Shown here: positions 43,990-53,583 of the stretch, piece by piece | How the letters are laid out: the number at the start of each line of letters is the position of its first letter | Position numbering within the stretch: position 1 is the first letter of the stretch | Source of the DNA: Psychrobacter cibarius | GTDB lineage: Bacteria > Pseudomonadota > Gammaproteobacteria > Pseudomonadales > Moraxellaceae | DNA length: 64,000 nt | Direction: 5' to 3' | Assembly: GCF_016107535.1 (NCBI RefSeq) | Contig: NZ_JABASQ010000002.1 | Coordinates: 248,001 to 312,000 of the forward strand | Notes under the pieces: generated by a model | What the model was told of the DNA's origin: nothing | Seen by the model: only the letters and a program-made list of their open reading frames with translations | Database searches by the model: none | Translations under genes and position numbers: made by a program

Positions 43990-45216
43990 ATGGCGTTATC
44001 ACTACAAAAAGACAAAATCCGGTTTTTATTGCTTGAAGGTCTACATGACAATGCTTTAAAAGTATTGGAAGGGGCTGGTTATCATAATATCGAAAATATC
44101 AGTCACGCATTAGATCAAGATGAGCTGATCGAAAAAATTAAAGACGCTCACTTTATCGGTATTCGTTCGCGTACTCAATTGACGCGCGATGTACTTGAGC
44201 ATGCAAACAAACTTATCGGCATTGGTTGCTTTTGTATTGGTACCAACCAAGTCGATCTAGATGCCGCTCGTGACTTAGGTATTCCCGTCTTTAACGCGCC
44301 ATACTCAAATACCCGTTCGGTGGCTGAATTGGTATTGGCCGAAGCCATCATGCTATATCGCGGCATTCCTGAAAAGAACGCGACCGTACATCGTGGCGGT
44401 TGGGGCAAGTCTGCGACCAACTCACATGAAGTACGTGGTAAGACGATCGGTATCGTCGGTTATGGTTCTATCGGCTCGCAACTGTCTGTCTTGGCAGAAA
44501 GCTTTGGTATGAAAGTCATTTATCATGATGCTGTGACCAAATTGCCACTAGGTAATGCGGTACAAGTAGGTAGCTTAGAAGAGCTACTATCAACGGCTGA
44601 CATCGTGACTTTGCATGTACCTGATGTACCAAGCACCCGCTATATGATGAAAGCTGAGCAGTTCGCCCATATGAAAGACGGCAGCTACTTCATCAATGCC
44701 GCTCGTGGTACTTGCGTAGAGATTGATGATTTAGCCGCTGTGCTTGAATCTGGTAAAATACTGGGCGCGGCGATTGACGTGTTCCCGAAAGAGCCAAAAT
44801 CAGCTGATGAAGAGTTTGAATCTCCACTACGTAAGTTTGATAACGTTATCTTGACGCCGCATATTGGTGGTTCAACGCAAGAAGCGCAGGCCAATATCGG
44901 ACTTGAAGTCGCTGATAAGTTCGTTAGATACTCTGACCAAGGTGATACGGCAACCGCAGTCAACTTCCCAGAAGTTTCTGTTCCGTTCAAAGAAAACTCA
45001 CACCGTCTGCTACATATTCATAGAAACGTACCAGGCGTGCTGTCACAGATTAACCGTCTGTTTGCAGAAGCAGGGATTAACATCCTCGCGCAAAGCCTGA
45101 TGACAGAGGGCGATGTCGGTTATCTAGTGATGGATGTTGATTATAACGATTCAGATGCCGCACTAGATCAACTAAAAGACGTAGAAGAAACGATTCGTGT
45201 GCGTATTTTGTTTTAA
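43990..45216 (+). CDS. serA: D-3-phosphoglycerate dehydrogenase SerA
   Basis: First enzyme of serine synthesis, oxidising 3-phosphoglycerate with NAD. It is 408 residues, the E. coli-type form with one C-terminal ACT domain (about 335-408, HRNVPGVLSQINRLFAEAGINIL) used for serine feedback inhibition. The NAD fold has TIGIVGYGSIGSQLSVLAESFGM. Catalytic residues lie in INAARGTCVEIDDL (Arg), the Glu about 30 residues on in FPKEP, and LTPHIGGST (His). Like the E. coli enzyme it may also reduce 2-oxoglutarate to D-2-hydroxyglutarate, consistent with its divergent neighbour. Confidence 0.97.
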   Translation: MALSLQKDKIRFLLLEGLHDNALKVLEGAGYHNIENISHALDQDELIEKIKDAHFIGIRSRTQLTRDVLEHANKLIGIGCFCIGTNQVDLDAARDLGIPVFNAPYSNTRSVAELVLAEAIMLYRGIPEKNATVHRGGWGKSATNSHEVRGKTIGIVGYGSIGSQLSVLAESFGMKVIYHDAVTKLPLGNAVQVGSLEELLSTADIVTLHVPDVPSTRYMMKAEQFAHMKDGSYFINAARGTCVEIDDLAAVLESGKILGAAIDVFPKEPKSADEEFESPLRKFDNVILTPHIGGSTQEAQANIGLEVADKFVRYSDQGDTATAVNFPEVSVPFKENSHRLLHIHRNVPGVLSQINRLFAEAGINILAQSLMTEGDVGYLVMDVDYNDSDAALDQLKDVEETIRVRILF

Positions 45217-45238
45217 GTTATAGTGATAACTTATTCAT

Positions 45239-45268
45239 AAAAAAGAGGCTAATAAGCCTCTTTTTTAT
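45239..45268 (+). terminator. Terminator of serA
   Basis: AAAAAAGAGGCT, loop, AGCCTCTTTTTT. Eight-base GC-containing stem followed by six T, 23 bases past the stop. Confidence 0.88.
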
Positions 45269-45355
45269 TTTTAAACTATTATTCAGTAAATGCTTACGAT
45301 ATCATTACTACTCAATTGTTGATTAATTATTCATGGACTACTACAGGAACATATT

Positions 45356-45784
45356 ATGTCAATGGCTTTTGGCTTCTGCACAGCATCTGATGACCAACTA
45401 GAAAATATAATTAATGGTAATATCGACCTTCATGAAATGCGTTGGAATACTGACAATCAGTATGAAAATTTCATTCAAGAATCATTCGAGTTTTATTCCA
45501 TGGAAGTGCTAGAAATTTTGGGAAGTGGTGATTACCCGTTATCCAACTTATTATTTTTAGCAAAGGAAGATAAAGAGTTTTATGAGGCACAGGAAGGTCT
45601 TTTATACGATTCTGATGCAGTGACGCAAATTGTATCAGACTTTCAAGAGACAGACTTAAATGAAGTGGTATCAGATATGGGTTATGCAGAAGATCAAGAT
45701 GTAATTAACCTGTTCCAAAAAGTTCAAAAACTATTTGAGTTCGCAAATGAGAAAGATATTAATGTGATAGGTTTCATAATTTAA
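45356..45784 (+). CDS. Small acidic protein of unknown function (possible DUF1877 relative)
   Basis: 142 residues, AT-rich codons, acidic, no signal peptide or membrane helix, predicted mostly helical. It starts MSMAFGFCTASDDQLENIING and ends FEFANEKDINVIGFII. The layout of an opening GF/Y-C-x-A segment, a run of acidic helices and a beta-strand end is reminiscent of DUF1877 (YfbM-type) proteins, but no clear motif proves it. AGGAAC lies 9 bases before the ATG. It is placed as a single gene between serA's terminator and trhO. Such small acidic proteins are sometimes immunity proteins; that is a guess. Confidence 0.65.
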   Translation: MSMAFGFCTASDDQLENIINGNIDLHEMRWNTDNQYENFIQESFEFYSMEVLEILGSGDYPLSNLLFLAKEDKEFYEAQEGLLYDSDAVTQIVSDFQETDLNEVVSDMGYAEDQDVINLFQKVQKLFEFANEKDINVIGFII

Positions 45785-45787
45785 AGT

Positions 45788-45829
45788 AATGTGGCAAGTT
45801 TTCTTACAATAAATCTGCCACATTTTTTA
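45788..45829 (+). terminator. Terminator of the 45356-45784 gene
   Basis: AATGTGGCA and TGCCACATT, nine-base perfect stem with a long loop, then a T tract. Starts three bases after the stop. Confidence 0.75.
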
Positions 45830-45850
45830 ATAGACAATATTTACTTGCAA

Positions 45851-46933
45851 TTATTTTTTAGCTTGATTAGCGTCTTCCGCTTGACGACGTGCTTCAATTT
45901 TAGCGGCTTTGCGTTTCTCAATCACATCAATCACATCACTACCAATATGCGCTTCGCCACGTTTCTTCGCCAGCTGCATTTGATGCTCGCGCTCACGAAA
46001 GCGTGCTTTTTGCTCGTCGGTCGCTTTATCAATGCAGTGTGGGCATGACTCGCCTTTGATGTAAGCAAGGCTTTGCATGTCATCGACAGTAATGGGCATA
46101 CGGCAGGCGAAGCATTGCTCATAGTTGCCTTTTTCTAAGTTATGATTGACCGACACGCGGTTATCAAAAACGAAGCAATCGCCTTGCCACATAGAGTCGC
46201 TGGCTGGGATTTCTTCTAGATACTTCAAGATGCCGCCCTCTAAATGATACACCTCTTCAAAGCCTTGCTCACGCATATAAGCAGTCGACTTCTCACAGCG
46301 TATACCACCAGTACAGAACATCGCGACTTTTTTATGTTTGGCTGGATCCATCTCTTTTGCGACGTATTCTGGGAACTCGCGGAACGTTTCGGTATTTGGA
46401 TTGACGGCATTTTGGAACGTACCGATTTTAACTTCATAATCATTACGGGTGTCGATAAGAATGACGTCAGGGTCTGAGATTAACGCATTCCATTCGCTTG
46501 GTTTTACATAGCGTCCAACTGATTGCAATGGATCAATATTCTCTACGCCCATTGTAACGATTTCTTTTTTGAGCTTCACTTTGGTACGATAAAAAGGCTG
46601 AGCATCGGTATAAGATTCTTTAAAGGTAAAGCTACCAATCGCTTCGATACTGCGCAGATACTCAAGGACGTTATCGATACCTTGGCGTGTGCCAGAAATC
46701 GTACCATTAATGCCTTCATTGGCAATCAATAACGTGCCTTTGACATCATTATCGAGCATATTATTTAAAATTGGCTCGCGGTATTGCTCAAAATCAGCAA
46801 AACGCGTGAACTTATATAGAGCGGCAACGACGATGTTATTGGTGACGCTATCGTAGGCTGGGGCTGATTTGTTGTCGGTGACAGTGCTGTTTTGGATATT
46901 GCTAGCTGTATTATGGTCTTGAATGGTACTCAT
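45851..46933 (-). CDS. trhO: tRNA uridine(34) hydroxylase TrhO (rhodanese family, YceA)
   Basis: Oxygen-dependent hydroxylase acting on U34 of tRNA in the first step to 5-carboxymethoxy- or methoxyuridine. It is 360 residues from ATG 46933, chosen for the CAGGAG site six bases upstream; an in-frame start at 46960 has no such site. An N-terminal acylphosphatase-like domain (about 25-120, [15 protein letters not shown]) precedes a rhodanese domain (about 140-235). The active-site Cys is in [20 protein letters not shown]-terminal Cys-rich patch ([13 protein letters not shown] ... GESCPHC) looks like a zinc site. The C-terminal charged helix is typical of proteobacterial members. Confidence 0.93.
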   Translation of the reverse strand: MSTIQDHNTASNIQNSTVTDNKSAPAYDSVTNNIVVAALYKFTRFADFEQYREPILNNMLDNDVKGTLLIANEGINGTISGTRQGIDNVLEYLRSIEAIGSFTFKESYTDAQPFYRTKVKLKKEIVTMGVENIDPLQSVGRYVKPSEWNALISDPDVILIDTRNDYEVKIGTFQNAVNPNTETFREFPEYVAKEMDPAKHKKVAMFCTGGIRCEKSTAYMREQGFEEVYHLEGGILKYLEEIPASDSMWQGDCFVFDNRVSVNHNLEKGNYEQCFACRMPITVDDMQSLAYIKGESCPHCIDKATDEQKARFREREHQMQLAKKRGEAHIGSDVIDVIEKRKAAKIEARRQAEDANQAKK

Positions 46934-47198
46934 TTTTTTCTCCTGCTGGCTAGGTCGCAAACCTAGTGCGTTGGGTTTAAGGTGCTTTTTAAAATTAACG
47001 GTTGAAACTAATTGGTAAGATTCATAACACTAGCGCAATTGTGGAATTGGCTAATGGGGGCGTAGTGTAGCAAATTTTGCAGAGTTTTTGAACATAACTC
47101 ATACCCATAATGTTCGCAATATGAAGATATAGTGTACGAAAAACCTCTCATGGATTGAAATCTCTACAGTTGAAACAAAAAATAGGTAATTGTAGTCA

Positions 47199-47702
47199 TC
47201 ACAGTTCTTTCACAAAAGTAGCTTGTACTCGCTTCGAAATAAGAATGTAGGGTATCCATATAAGACAAGCGACAAGCGTTCGAACCAGCTCTTTAGTCGT
47301 ATCAGGATCGAAAATAGGATCATTAGGGAAAATAATTTTAACCGCCATCGCATCGATAATGATGAATACGAGAGTAAACAGTAGAATGCCGATATAGAAC
47401 TTTGGAAAGACAGCCTTCTTCAAGAAGAATAAGAATCCAACAAATATCCATGTGAGCACTAATGCACCATTAATAGTCATTTCTGCTAATATGATTGGCG
47501 CCCACATAGGATGATACGCTTCGGTTCCTGATGAGGTCAATATATCCCAAGAACCATCTTTGAATATTTCAGAATAAAGTGGAAAAATCAGAAAGATGAT
47601 TCGTAAAGGTGAAGCTACTATCCCAAGAGCGACCAACCACAGCCAACCGCCTATCCCTTCTAACGGTTCTTCGCCTATCCCTTTTAAGTGTTCTGCCACC
47701 AA
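47199..47702 (-). CDS. DUF2569 family membrane protein
   Basis: 167 residues, four membrane helices. The family signature is in the first helix region, EGIGGWLWLVALGIVASPLRI (about residues 15-35), followed by three further helices at about 70-95, 100-125 and 135-160. Function of DUF2569 is unknown. AAGGAGAATTTG directly precedes the ATG, giving a strong ribosome-binding site. Codons are AT-rich, like the 45356 gene. Single gene between trhO and the Sel1-repeat gene. Confidence 0.82.
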   Translation of the reverse strand: MVAEHLKGIGEEPLEGIGGWLWLVALGIVASPLRIIFLIFPLYSEIFKDGSWDILTSSGTEAYHPMWAPIILAEMTINGALVLTWIFVGFLFFLKKAVFPKFYIGILLFTLVFIIIDAMAVKIIFPNDPIFDPDTTKELVRTLVACLIWIPYILISKRVQATFVKEL

Positions 47703-47791
47703 ATTCTCCTTTAGTCATTGATTTAAAATTAAGCTGTAACTAGTAAACGTTGTCTCATGATAAGTCAACCTAAGCTGATATTATAGATAAT

Positions 47792-47820
47792 AAAAAACCC
47801 AGCAGTTACGCTGGGTCTTT
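47792..47820 (-). terminator. Terminator of the Sel1-repeat gene
   Basis: On the minus strand AGACCCAGCGTAACTGCTGGGTTTTTT: CCCAGC/GCTGGG stem plus six T. It is 26 bases past the Sel1 gene stop. Confidence 0.88.
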
Positions 47821-47845
47821 ATTGTCTATAATTTTATTAACTGGT

Positions 47846-48427
47846 TTACTTACTCTGGAACCAAGTATCCGCTTTGCTACGAGCGCTAGCGATATCTGAG
47901 CTTGATAAGTTCAATGCCAATTGTCCGATTTTACCGCGTGCTTTATTACGTACTTTTTCATCAAGCATGCCATCACGGGCAGCCAAATCGTACCATTTAT
48001 AAGCATCGACGAGATTTTTTTGCTTTTCATCGAGCAATGCAAGGGTATAGCTGGCACGGTTATCGCCACGCATAGCGGCTTTTTCTAACCAAACTTTCGC
48101 TTGTTGCAAGTTAGGCTGCACACCTTCACCACGCAAATACATGATGGCAAGATTCAACTGAGCAGGGGCAACGCCTTGCTGAGCCGCTTTGGTATACCAC
48201 TGGATAGCTTGTTGGGTATTCTTTGCAATGCCTTCGCCTTTCTGTAAGCGCTTGGCTAAATAAAACTGAGCGTGATCGTTACCTTGGGCAGCGCGGTTAG
48301 ACAGTTCACTAACTGGCATTAGCTCAAAACGTGACGTATCAAGTGGCACGTTTGATATTAACTCAGCGTTTGCTAGACCTGCACAAGAAAATAAGGCAGT
48401 AAACAACGCAGCTTTTAATAATTTCAT
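47846..48427 (-). CDS. Exported Sel1-like repeat protein
   Basis: 193 residues. A Sec signal peptide spans residues 1-21 (MKLLKAALFTALFSCAGLANA). Three Sel1-like (SLR) repeats follow: AQFYLAKRLQKGEGIAKNTQQAIQWYTKAAQQG, then LNLAIMYLRGEGVQPNLQQAKVWLEKAAMRG and SYTLALLDEKQKNLVDAYKWYDLAARDG. These are alpha/alpha superhelical repeats that mediate protein-protein contact. The last about 35 residues are a basic, helical tail. The protein should be periplasmic. Partner unknown. It is monocistronic, with a terminator after it and 560 non-coding bases before it. Confidence 0.9.
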   Translation of the reverse strand: MKLLKAALFTALFSCAGLANAELISNVPLDTSRFELMPVSELSNRAAQGNDHAQFYLAKRLQKGEGIAKNTQQAIQWYTKAAQQGVAPAQLNLAIMYLRGEGVQPNLQQAKVWLEKAAMRGDNRASYTLALLDEKQKNLVDAYKWYDLAARDGMLDEKVRNKARGKIGQLALNLSSSDIASARSKADTWFQSK

Positions 48428-48987
48428 AGCAGCTCCAAAATTAGGCAGTTAATAAGCAAAAAAAGTTGCACCGCTAAAAGGGTTTAGACGGCGATAACAA
48501 TTAGGTGAAATCTTGCGATACCAACTTACCTAATCATTAGCAATATAATTAATCGATGTGTTGTGGCAAATTCCTTTAATCGAACCGATAAACGGTCAGA
48601 ATCAGGGTGCGATTGACACTATTTTGCTAGCTTAACACCCAAACTTACGAAACTCAAATACTAATTACATGATTTAATGCTTATTCATACCTCATTGTCC
48701 TCAATAAAATCATAGAGTTACTTAAGCGTAAGAATAAATTAATAAGTCATTAAGGTTAAAATTTGTATTTATGAGTCGTGCTACCGCTTTGAACCAATGC
48801 TAGGGCGTGTCTTCAATTCAATCGATTATCTTCTAAATGGGCAAAAATGATTAAATTTTGCCAAACATCGTCAAATAGCTTAGCAATATCTCGATATTAT
48901 TTGCGCTACTATCCTTGTTTGACGGCAATTTATCTCACTTTTATCACCATTTTTAAAATGAAGATACGCCCCAAGTAGATAAATCTA
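48428..48987. other. Gene-free region between metW and the Sel1-repeat gene
   Basis: 560 bases. It holds the Sel1-gene promoter on the minus strand and, at 48802-48972, a MITE-like element. No convincing small open frame with a ribosome-binding site, RNA gene or terminator for metW was seen, though the MITE lies immediately past the metW stop. Confidence 0.5.
48802..48972. mobile_element. MITE-like element with terminal inverted repeats
   Basis: About 171 bases bounded by AGGGCGTGTCTTCAATT at the left and, as reverse complement of the right end, GGGGCGTATCTTCATTT. The 17-base ends match at about 14 positions. There is no open frame for a transposase inside. A clear target duplication was not found, so transposition is inferred from the ends only. 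It lies 15 bases beyond the metW stop. Confidence 0.6.
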
Positions 48988-49605
48988 TTATTCAGGTTTT
49001 TGTTTGGTGACACGATAGATAGCGACGTCTGCCAATAGGTTGGGTGCTTGGCGTATCAATGCTTTCATAAGTGGCGTATGACCTTTCTCAGAATCGCTAA
49101 CGGCAAAGCGGTTGACGATATGAATATCATGCTGCGCACAAAGCTGCTCAAAATCTTTAAACGTACACAGATGAATGTTTGGGGTGTTATACCACTCATA
49201 AGGCAATGCCTCTGAGACAGGCATCATGCCTTTAAGCCCTAAATGAATGCGGTTTTGCCAATGAGCAAAATTGGGGAAGGTGATAACGGCTTCGCGGGCA
49301 ACACGTAGCATGTCAAGCAAGAGCACATCAGGTGATTTGACCGCTTGCAGCGCCCGTGCCATGACGACGGTGTCGAAACTGTTATCAGCGAAACGTGCCA
49401 GACCATCATTCAGGTCTTGCTCGATGATAGATAAGCCTTTGGCGATACCATCATTGATTTTTTCTTCGTCAATCTCAAGTCCGTAGCCTGTGACGCCGCG
49501 ATTTTGTTGTAAATGCGCGAGTAGCTCACCATTGCCGCAGCCCAAGTCGAGTACATGTGAGTGCGGCGCAATCCAGCGCTCAGCCAATTGATGATCCATT
49601 CTCAT
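48988..49605 (-). CDS. metW: Methionine biosynthesis protein MetW
   Basis: 205-residue SAM-type methyltransferase-fold protein. The SAM motif [17 protein letters not shown] lies near residue 19. MetW's partner role is activation of, or complex formation with, MetX for homoserine acylation. The start ATG overlaps the metX stop by four bases, the usual metXW coupling. The middle [31 protein letters not shown] region is the family-specific block, and [26 protein letters not shown] is near 135. The MITE-like element starts 15 bases after its stop. Confidence 0.93.
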   Translation of the reverse strand: MRMDHQLAERWIAPHSHVLDLGCGNGELLAHLQQNRGVTGYGLEIDEEKINDGIAKGLSIIEQDLNDGLARFADNSFDTVVMARALQAVKSPDVLLLDMLRVAREAVITFPNFAHWQNRIHLGLKGMMPVSEALPYEWYNTPNIHLCTFKDFEQLCAQHDIHIVNRFAVSDSEKGHTPLMKALIRQAPNLLADVAIYRVTKQKPE

Positions 49606-51056
49606 GAGCGTGCTCCTGATTTTTGCTGGCTGCTTTGATTTGTGCTTTGTGCTGGTTGTTTTGATTTGCTGTCGGTGATAAATGGCGCAGTCAAAAATCC
49701 TCGGACGGCACCCATATAACGGGGAATATCAAATAAGAAGGAATCATGACCATGCGGCGCATCGACATTGATGTAGCTAACTGGTTTGCCAGTGGCCATC
49801 AGTGCATCGACAATCTCTTGTGAGCGCTCCGGTGCAAAGCGCCAATCCGTGGTAAATGAGACCACTAGGTATTGGCATTGCGTATGGGCAAAGGCGGCTT
49901 TGAGCGCAGACAGCTCTTGCTGACGATTCTGTTCACTTTCATCTATCGTTGCCACCGTATCTTCTAACGCAGGTTGCGTGCTTTGTTTACTAGATTCCAC
50001 TGATGTGGCAATCGAGTCCTTAAGCTGTGCTGCTGATTTTGTCGAATCTGTTGCCATGGCTGATGGATAATCACGTGTTGGATCAAAATAATCCAAAGCT
50101 TTGGTCATGAGCAAATAAGTATTGGCATCGAAATTTTCGCTAAAGCGCTCACCTTGATAGCGTAAATAGCTCTCCACTTGGAACTCAACATCGTAGCCAT
50201 ACATAAATTTGCCAGACTTTAAATCACGACCAAATTTCGCCTTCATCGCGTCATCGGTTAAGTAGGTGATATGCCCAACCATCCGAGCCAATATTAGCCC
50301 GCGACGAGGGTAGGTGCCTGCTTGTAAATAGCGTCCGTCTTTAAAATCAGGGTCAGACAATATTGACTGACGCGCCACCTCATTAAAGGCGATGTTTTGT
50401 GCTGAGAGCTTTGGCGTGCTGGCAATGACCACGCAGCGTTTTAACCGATTTGGATAATCGACTGACCATTGCAGCGCCTGCATACCACCCATGGAACCAC
50501 CAACAATGGCGTGCCAAACTTCAATACCGAGACGATCTGACAGCATCGCTTGGGTTTTTACCCAGTCCTTAATAGTGACGAGCGGAAAGTCAGGACCATA
50601 AACTTGCGGTTCATTGCTATCTGGATTAATCGTTGTCGGACCAGTAGAGCCGAAACAGCTGCCGATGTTGTTGACACATACGACATAAAACCGATTGGTA
50701 TCGATCGCTTTATTAGGGCCAATCATATTGTCCCACCAGCCGGCTTTTTTATCATCAGCACTATGAAAACCGGCTGCGTGATGACTGCCGGATAGGGCGT
50801 GGCAAATGAGTACCGCGTTTGATTTGTCGTTATTTAGCGTGCCATAAGTTTCGATGATTAAATCAAACGATGGCAAAGTACGATTACATTCTAACGTCAA
50901 GGGCTCAGCGAAATGAAAAATCTGAGGCGTGATAATGCCGACTGAACCGACTGAGTCCACAGGATTAACTAAGCTCGCCGAATGAAGCGTATCTGTCGGG
51001 GACTGGTCACTGGTATTATTAGGGCGTGCGTTCAAAGCTACCTCGCAAGACAACAA
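49602..51056 (-). CDS. metX: Homoserine O-acyltransferase MetX
   Basis: Alpha/beta-hydrolase-fold enzyme acylating homoserine (acetyl- or succinyl-CoA) for methionine synthesis. It is 484 residues, about 100 longer than usual. The nucleophile Ser is in [12 protein letters not shown], the Asp in [10 protein letters not shown] and the His in [11 protein letters not shown]. An insertion of about 60 residues (about 330-392) rich in Ser, Thr, Gln and Asp precedes the region carrying the catalytic Asp. An N-terminal tail (about 1-40) is also extra. MetX from sequence alone could use acetyl- or succinyl-CoA. The start ATG at 51056 has AGGTAGC nearby. metW overlaps its end. Confidence 0.93.
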   Translation of the reverse strand: MLSCEVALNARPNNTSDQSPTDTLHSASLVNPVDSVGSVGIITPQIFHFAEPLTLECNRTLPSFDLIIETYGTLNNDKSNAVLICHALSGSHHAAGFHSADDKKAGWWDNMIGPNKAIDTNRFYVVCVNNIGSCFGSTGPTTINPDSNEPQVYGPDFPLVTIKDWVKTQAMLSDRLGIEVWHAIVGGSMGGMQALQWSVDYPNRLKRCVVIASTPKLSAQNIAFNEVARQSILSDPDFKDGRYLQAGTYPRRGLILARMVGHITYLTDDAMKAKFGRDLKSGKFMYGYDVEFQVESYLRYQGERFSENFDANTYLLMTKALDYFDPTRDYPSAMATDSTKSAAQLKDSIATSVESSKQSTQPALEDTVATIDESEQNRQQELSALKAAFAHTQCQYLVVSFTTDWRFAPERSQEIVDALMATGKPVSYINVDAPHGHDSFLFDIPRYMGAVRGFLTAPFITDSKSKQPAQSTNQSSQQKSGARS

Positions 51057-51448
51057 TCATCAATAAAATAAAAAGGGCAAACTGTCGATAGGCAGTGTTG
51101 CCAATACTGCTTTGCCGACACTGTTTTCTAAATGTTTTTCTTACAATGTGCTTGCCTATTGTATGGTGATGCGCGTAGGAGTACAACCGTCGAGCGAGTC
51201 TTTTGAGCATAGTCTTTTAAGCATGGTTCTTAGGGTCGATGGATGGTAGGTAGAGAAGGGTTAGGGTGAATCAATGATTGATGACTGTCAATAAATAGCA
51301 ACTAAGTATCAAATTGTATAAGGGTGCTTTTACCATGCGTTATTAATGGATAAAATGCTACACTAACAAAGCATTTAATCAATCATGACTTAATAATCTT
51401 TTATCGCATATTCTTCTTTAATTAACCTAATAATAAAATAGTGCTGCT
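51057..51448. other. Divergent intergenic region, metX / hemH
   Basis: 392 bases with both promoters. Around 51085-51125 overlapping short inverted repeats occur (GCAGTGTTGCC ... GCCGACACTGTT) that could form a hairpin in the metX leader. TACACT near 51358 is a possible -10 for hemH. No RNA gene or riboswitch was identified. Confidence 0.45.
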
Positions 51449-52468
51449 ATGAAACCTGAACTGCCTCCCCGTATTGCCGTCCTATTAGTGAACCTAGGTA
51501 CGCCAGATGAGCCAACAGCGCCAGCTGTCCGTCGTTACTTAAAACAGTTTTTGTCTGACCCCCGTGTCATCGAGATTCCGAAATTCTTGTGGGCGATTAT
51601 TCTCAATTTGTTTGTATTGCCAAGCCGCCCTAAACGTGTGGCAAAAGCCTATGCCAGTATTTGGGAAGGCGACTCACCGATTCGTAAGATACTAAAGAGC
51701 CAAGTGGAGCTATTGGAACCACGGCTTGCAAATAGTGCCGCGCCATTTCGGGTTTCTGTCCATCCGGCGATGAGCTATGGTAATCCTGGTCTACCTGATG
51801 TGATGGATACTTTGCGCGGTGAAGGCGTTGATCACTTTGTTATCTTGCCATTATTTCCACAGTATTCTGCTTCCTCTGGTGGTGCTGTTTATGATGCACT
51901 GACAAAGTGGACGCTCAAGCAGCGTAATTTGCCGAATTATACTATTGTCAAAGATTACTTTGCGCATCCGCGGTACATTCAAGCATTGGCTGATTCGATT
52001 CGCCGCTTTCAAGCAGAGCATGGCAAGCCTGACAAGCTGATGTTTAGCTTCCACGGTATCCCGCAGCCTTATGCTGATAAAGGTGATCCGTATCCTAAGC
52101 GTTGTAAATGTACCGCTGCACAAGTGGCTCACGCGCTTGGTCTAAAGGATGACGAATGGATTATCAGTTTTCAATCACGCTTTGGCAAGCAAGAATGGGT
52201 CAAGCCCTATACCGACGTGGTATTAGAAGAGTGGGGCAAGTCAGGTGTGCGCTCGGTACAAATCATTAGTCCGGCTTTTTCTGCTGATTGTCTGGAAACG
52301 CTAGAAGAGCTGGCCATCGAAAATCGTGAAAACTTTCTTCACGCGGGTGGACAAGAATATCACTATATTCCTGCATTAAACTTGGATGAGGCGCACATTG
52401 ATTTGCTCGAAGCGCTTAGTGCGCCATTGGTCAAAGGCTGGGCGGGAACGCTAGATGGTTGGGCTTAA
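51449..52468 (+). CDS. hemH: Ferrochelatase HemH
   Basis: Terminal heme-synthesis enzyme inserting ferrous iron into protoporphyrin IX. It is 339 residues. The catalytic His is in [19 protein letters not shown] (about residue 200), the ferrochelatase signature. C-terminal Glu residues lie in [53 protein letters not shown] at the N-terminus is the family opening. A CKC near 215 might bind a cluster in some relatives, but this is uncertain. No strong ribosome-binding site precedes the ATG. A terminator follows. Confidence 0.97.
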   Translation: MKPELPPRIAVLLVNLGTPDEPTAPAVRRYLKQFLSDPRVIEIPKFLWAIILNLFVLPSRPKRVAKAYASIWEGDSPIRKILKSQVELLEPRLANSAAPFRVSVHPAMSYGNPGLPDVMDTLRGEGVDHFVILPLFPQYSASSGGAVYDALTKWTLKQRNLPNYTIVKDYFAHPRYIQALADSIRRFQAEHGKPDKLMFSFHGIPQPYADKGDPYPKRCKCTAAQVAHALGLKDDEWIISFQSRFGKQEWVKPYTDVVLEEWGKSGVRSVQIISPAFSADCLETLEELAIENRENFLHAGGQEYHYIPALNLDEAHIDLLEALSAPLVKGWAGTLDGWA

Positions 52469-52488
52469 TTGACTGTATTTGTAAATCA

Positions 52489-52525
52489 TAAAAAATACCG
52501 GACATCATGTTCGGTATTTTTTTTG
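52489..52525 (+). terminator. Terminator of hemH
   Basis: AAAAAATACCG, gacatcatgt loop region, CGGTATTTTTTTT. Seven-base stem plus eight T, 21 bases past the stop. Confidence 0.85.
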
Positions 52526-52668
52526 ACTAAATAATTTTAATGAGTTTTATTAAAATAGAATAAAGTTGGGATTTTTTGTGACTGATATGTAAGACTATGC
52601 CAAATAAACTTTTGTTTCATTGTCATTGTTAGTTTCACGTTTGCTTAACTTTATTTTTGAGGATAAAC

Positions 52669-53484
52669 ATGTCCAGCTCTAATTATTCACAACTCTCTGT
52701 GTCTCTACAAAAACCTAACGGTCAACCACCGAACTTACCGCCCACTGACGAGTATGGCGGCCTATTACCGCAGTTATTGGTAGAACCTCGAATGTGCCAA
52801 GCAGCATGGGGTATAAGTTGGATTACCAAAGCATTTGCAATATTTAAAGATCAATTTTTATTATGGTTAGCTATTGGTGTTGTTTATTTAATCATTGCTA
52901 TGATTGGTAGTAGCGTACCCGTGATAAATTTCATTTTCCCTTTTCTTTCCTTTGTGTTTGTTGGTGGAATAATAAAAGGTTGTGCCGATCAAGCTATAGG
53001 TAACGAGCTGAGGTTTGACCATCTTTTTTCAGCCTTTTATACGCATCTCAAGCCATTAGTTATTTTATTCGTCTTGTATTTAGTGGCTGTTATTGTTGCA
53101 ATGATACCTATGCTGATTATATTCGGTGGTATGGCTTTGTCTTTAGCTCAAGAGTCAAGTGACGTTGCGATTGCAGGTATGGTATTGGGTGTTTTATTGG
53201 TTTTTGTACTACTATTTCCTGTACTTATGGCTATCTGGTTTGCACCTGCTTTAATTGTGCTTCACAACATTGAGCCTGTTCAGGCAATGAAAATGAGTTT
53301 TAAAGGGTGTTTAAAAAATATCTTACCATTTTTCGTTTTTTGGTTAATTGCTCCTATAATAATGATATTGATGGTAGTTTTTACACTAGGACTAGGTATG
53401 TTAGCACTGCTTCCAATAGGTATGATTACCTACTACACCAGTTACCGAGACGTTTGGACAGATCAGCCATTGTCAGCGCTATAG
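52669..53484 (+). CDS. BPSS1780-type membrane protein of unknown function
   Basis: 271 residues from ATG 52669; AGGATAA lies about 7 bases upstream, and an earlier frame start at 52657 is overlapped by that site. The N-terminus is polar (about 1-60) and contains LPPTDEYGGLLPQLLVEPRMCQAAWGISWITKAFAIFK, a BPSS1780-like conserved opening. Six or so membrane helices follow to the end, including VPVINFIFPFLSFVFVGGIIKGC and a YTSYRDVW C-terminal motif. Function is not established for the family. Single gene; the terminator at 53532 follows. Confidence 0.8.
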   Translation: MSSSNYSQLSVSLQKPNGQPPNLPPTDEYGGLLPQLLVEPRMCQAAWGISWITKAFAIFKDQFLLWLAIGVVYLIIAMIGSSVPVINFIFPFLSFVFVGGIIKGCADQAIGNELRFDHLFSAFYTHLKPLVILFVLYLVAVIVAMIPMLIIFGGMALSLAQESSDVAIAGMVLGVLLVFVLLFPVLMAIWFAPALIVLHNIEPVQAMKMSFKGCLKNILPFFVFWLIAPIIMILMVVFTLGLGMLALLPIGMITYYTSYRDVWTDQPLSAL

Positions 53485-53531
53485 TTGGTTGCTTAACAGA
53501 CCCTGATATCAGAAGTAATGTAAGCACAATG

Positions 53532-53566
53532 AAAAAGCACGCCCGTTATATCGAGCGTGCTTTTTT
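53532..53566. terminator. Bidirectional terminator, BPSS1780-type gene / acidic protein gene
   Basis: AAAAAGCACGC and GCGTGCTTTTTT around a 12-base loop, with A and T tracts on opposite sides. Lies between convergent genes. Confidence 0.88.
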
Positions 53567-53583
53567 ATCATGAAAGAGCGTGG

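Noticed and set aside
47846-48427. Sel1-repeat gene as part of a toxin or secretion operon
   Set aside because: No secretion or toxin gene is adjacent; it is monocistronic with its own terminator.
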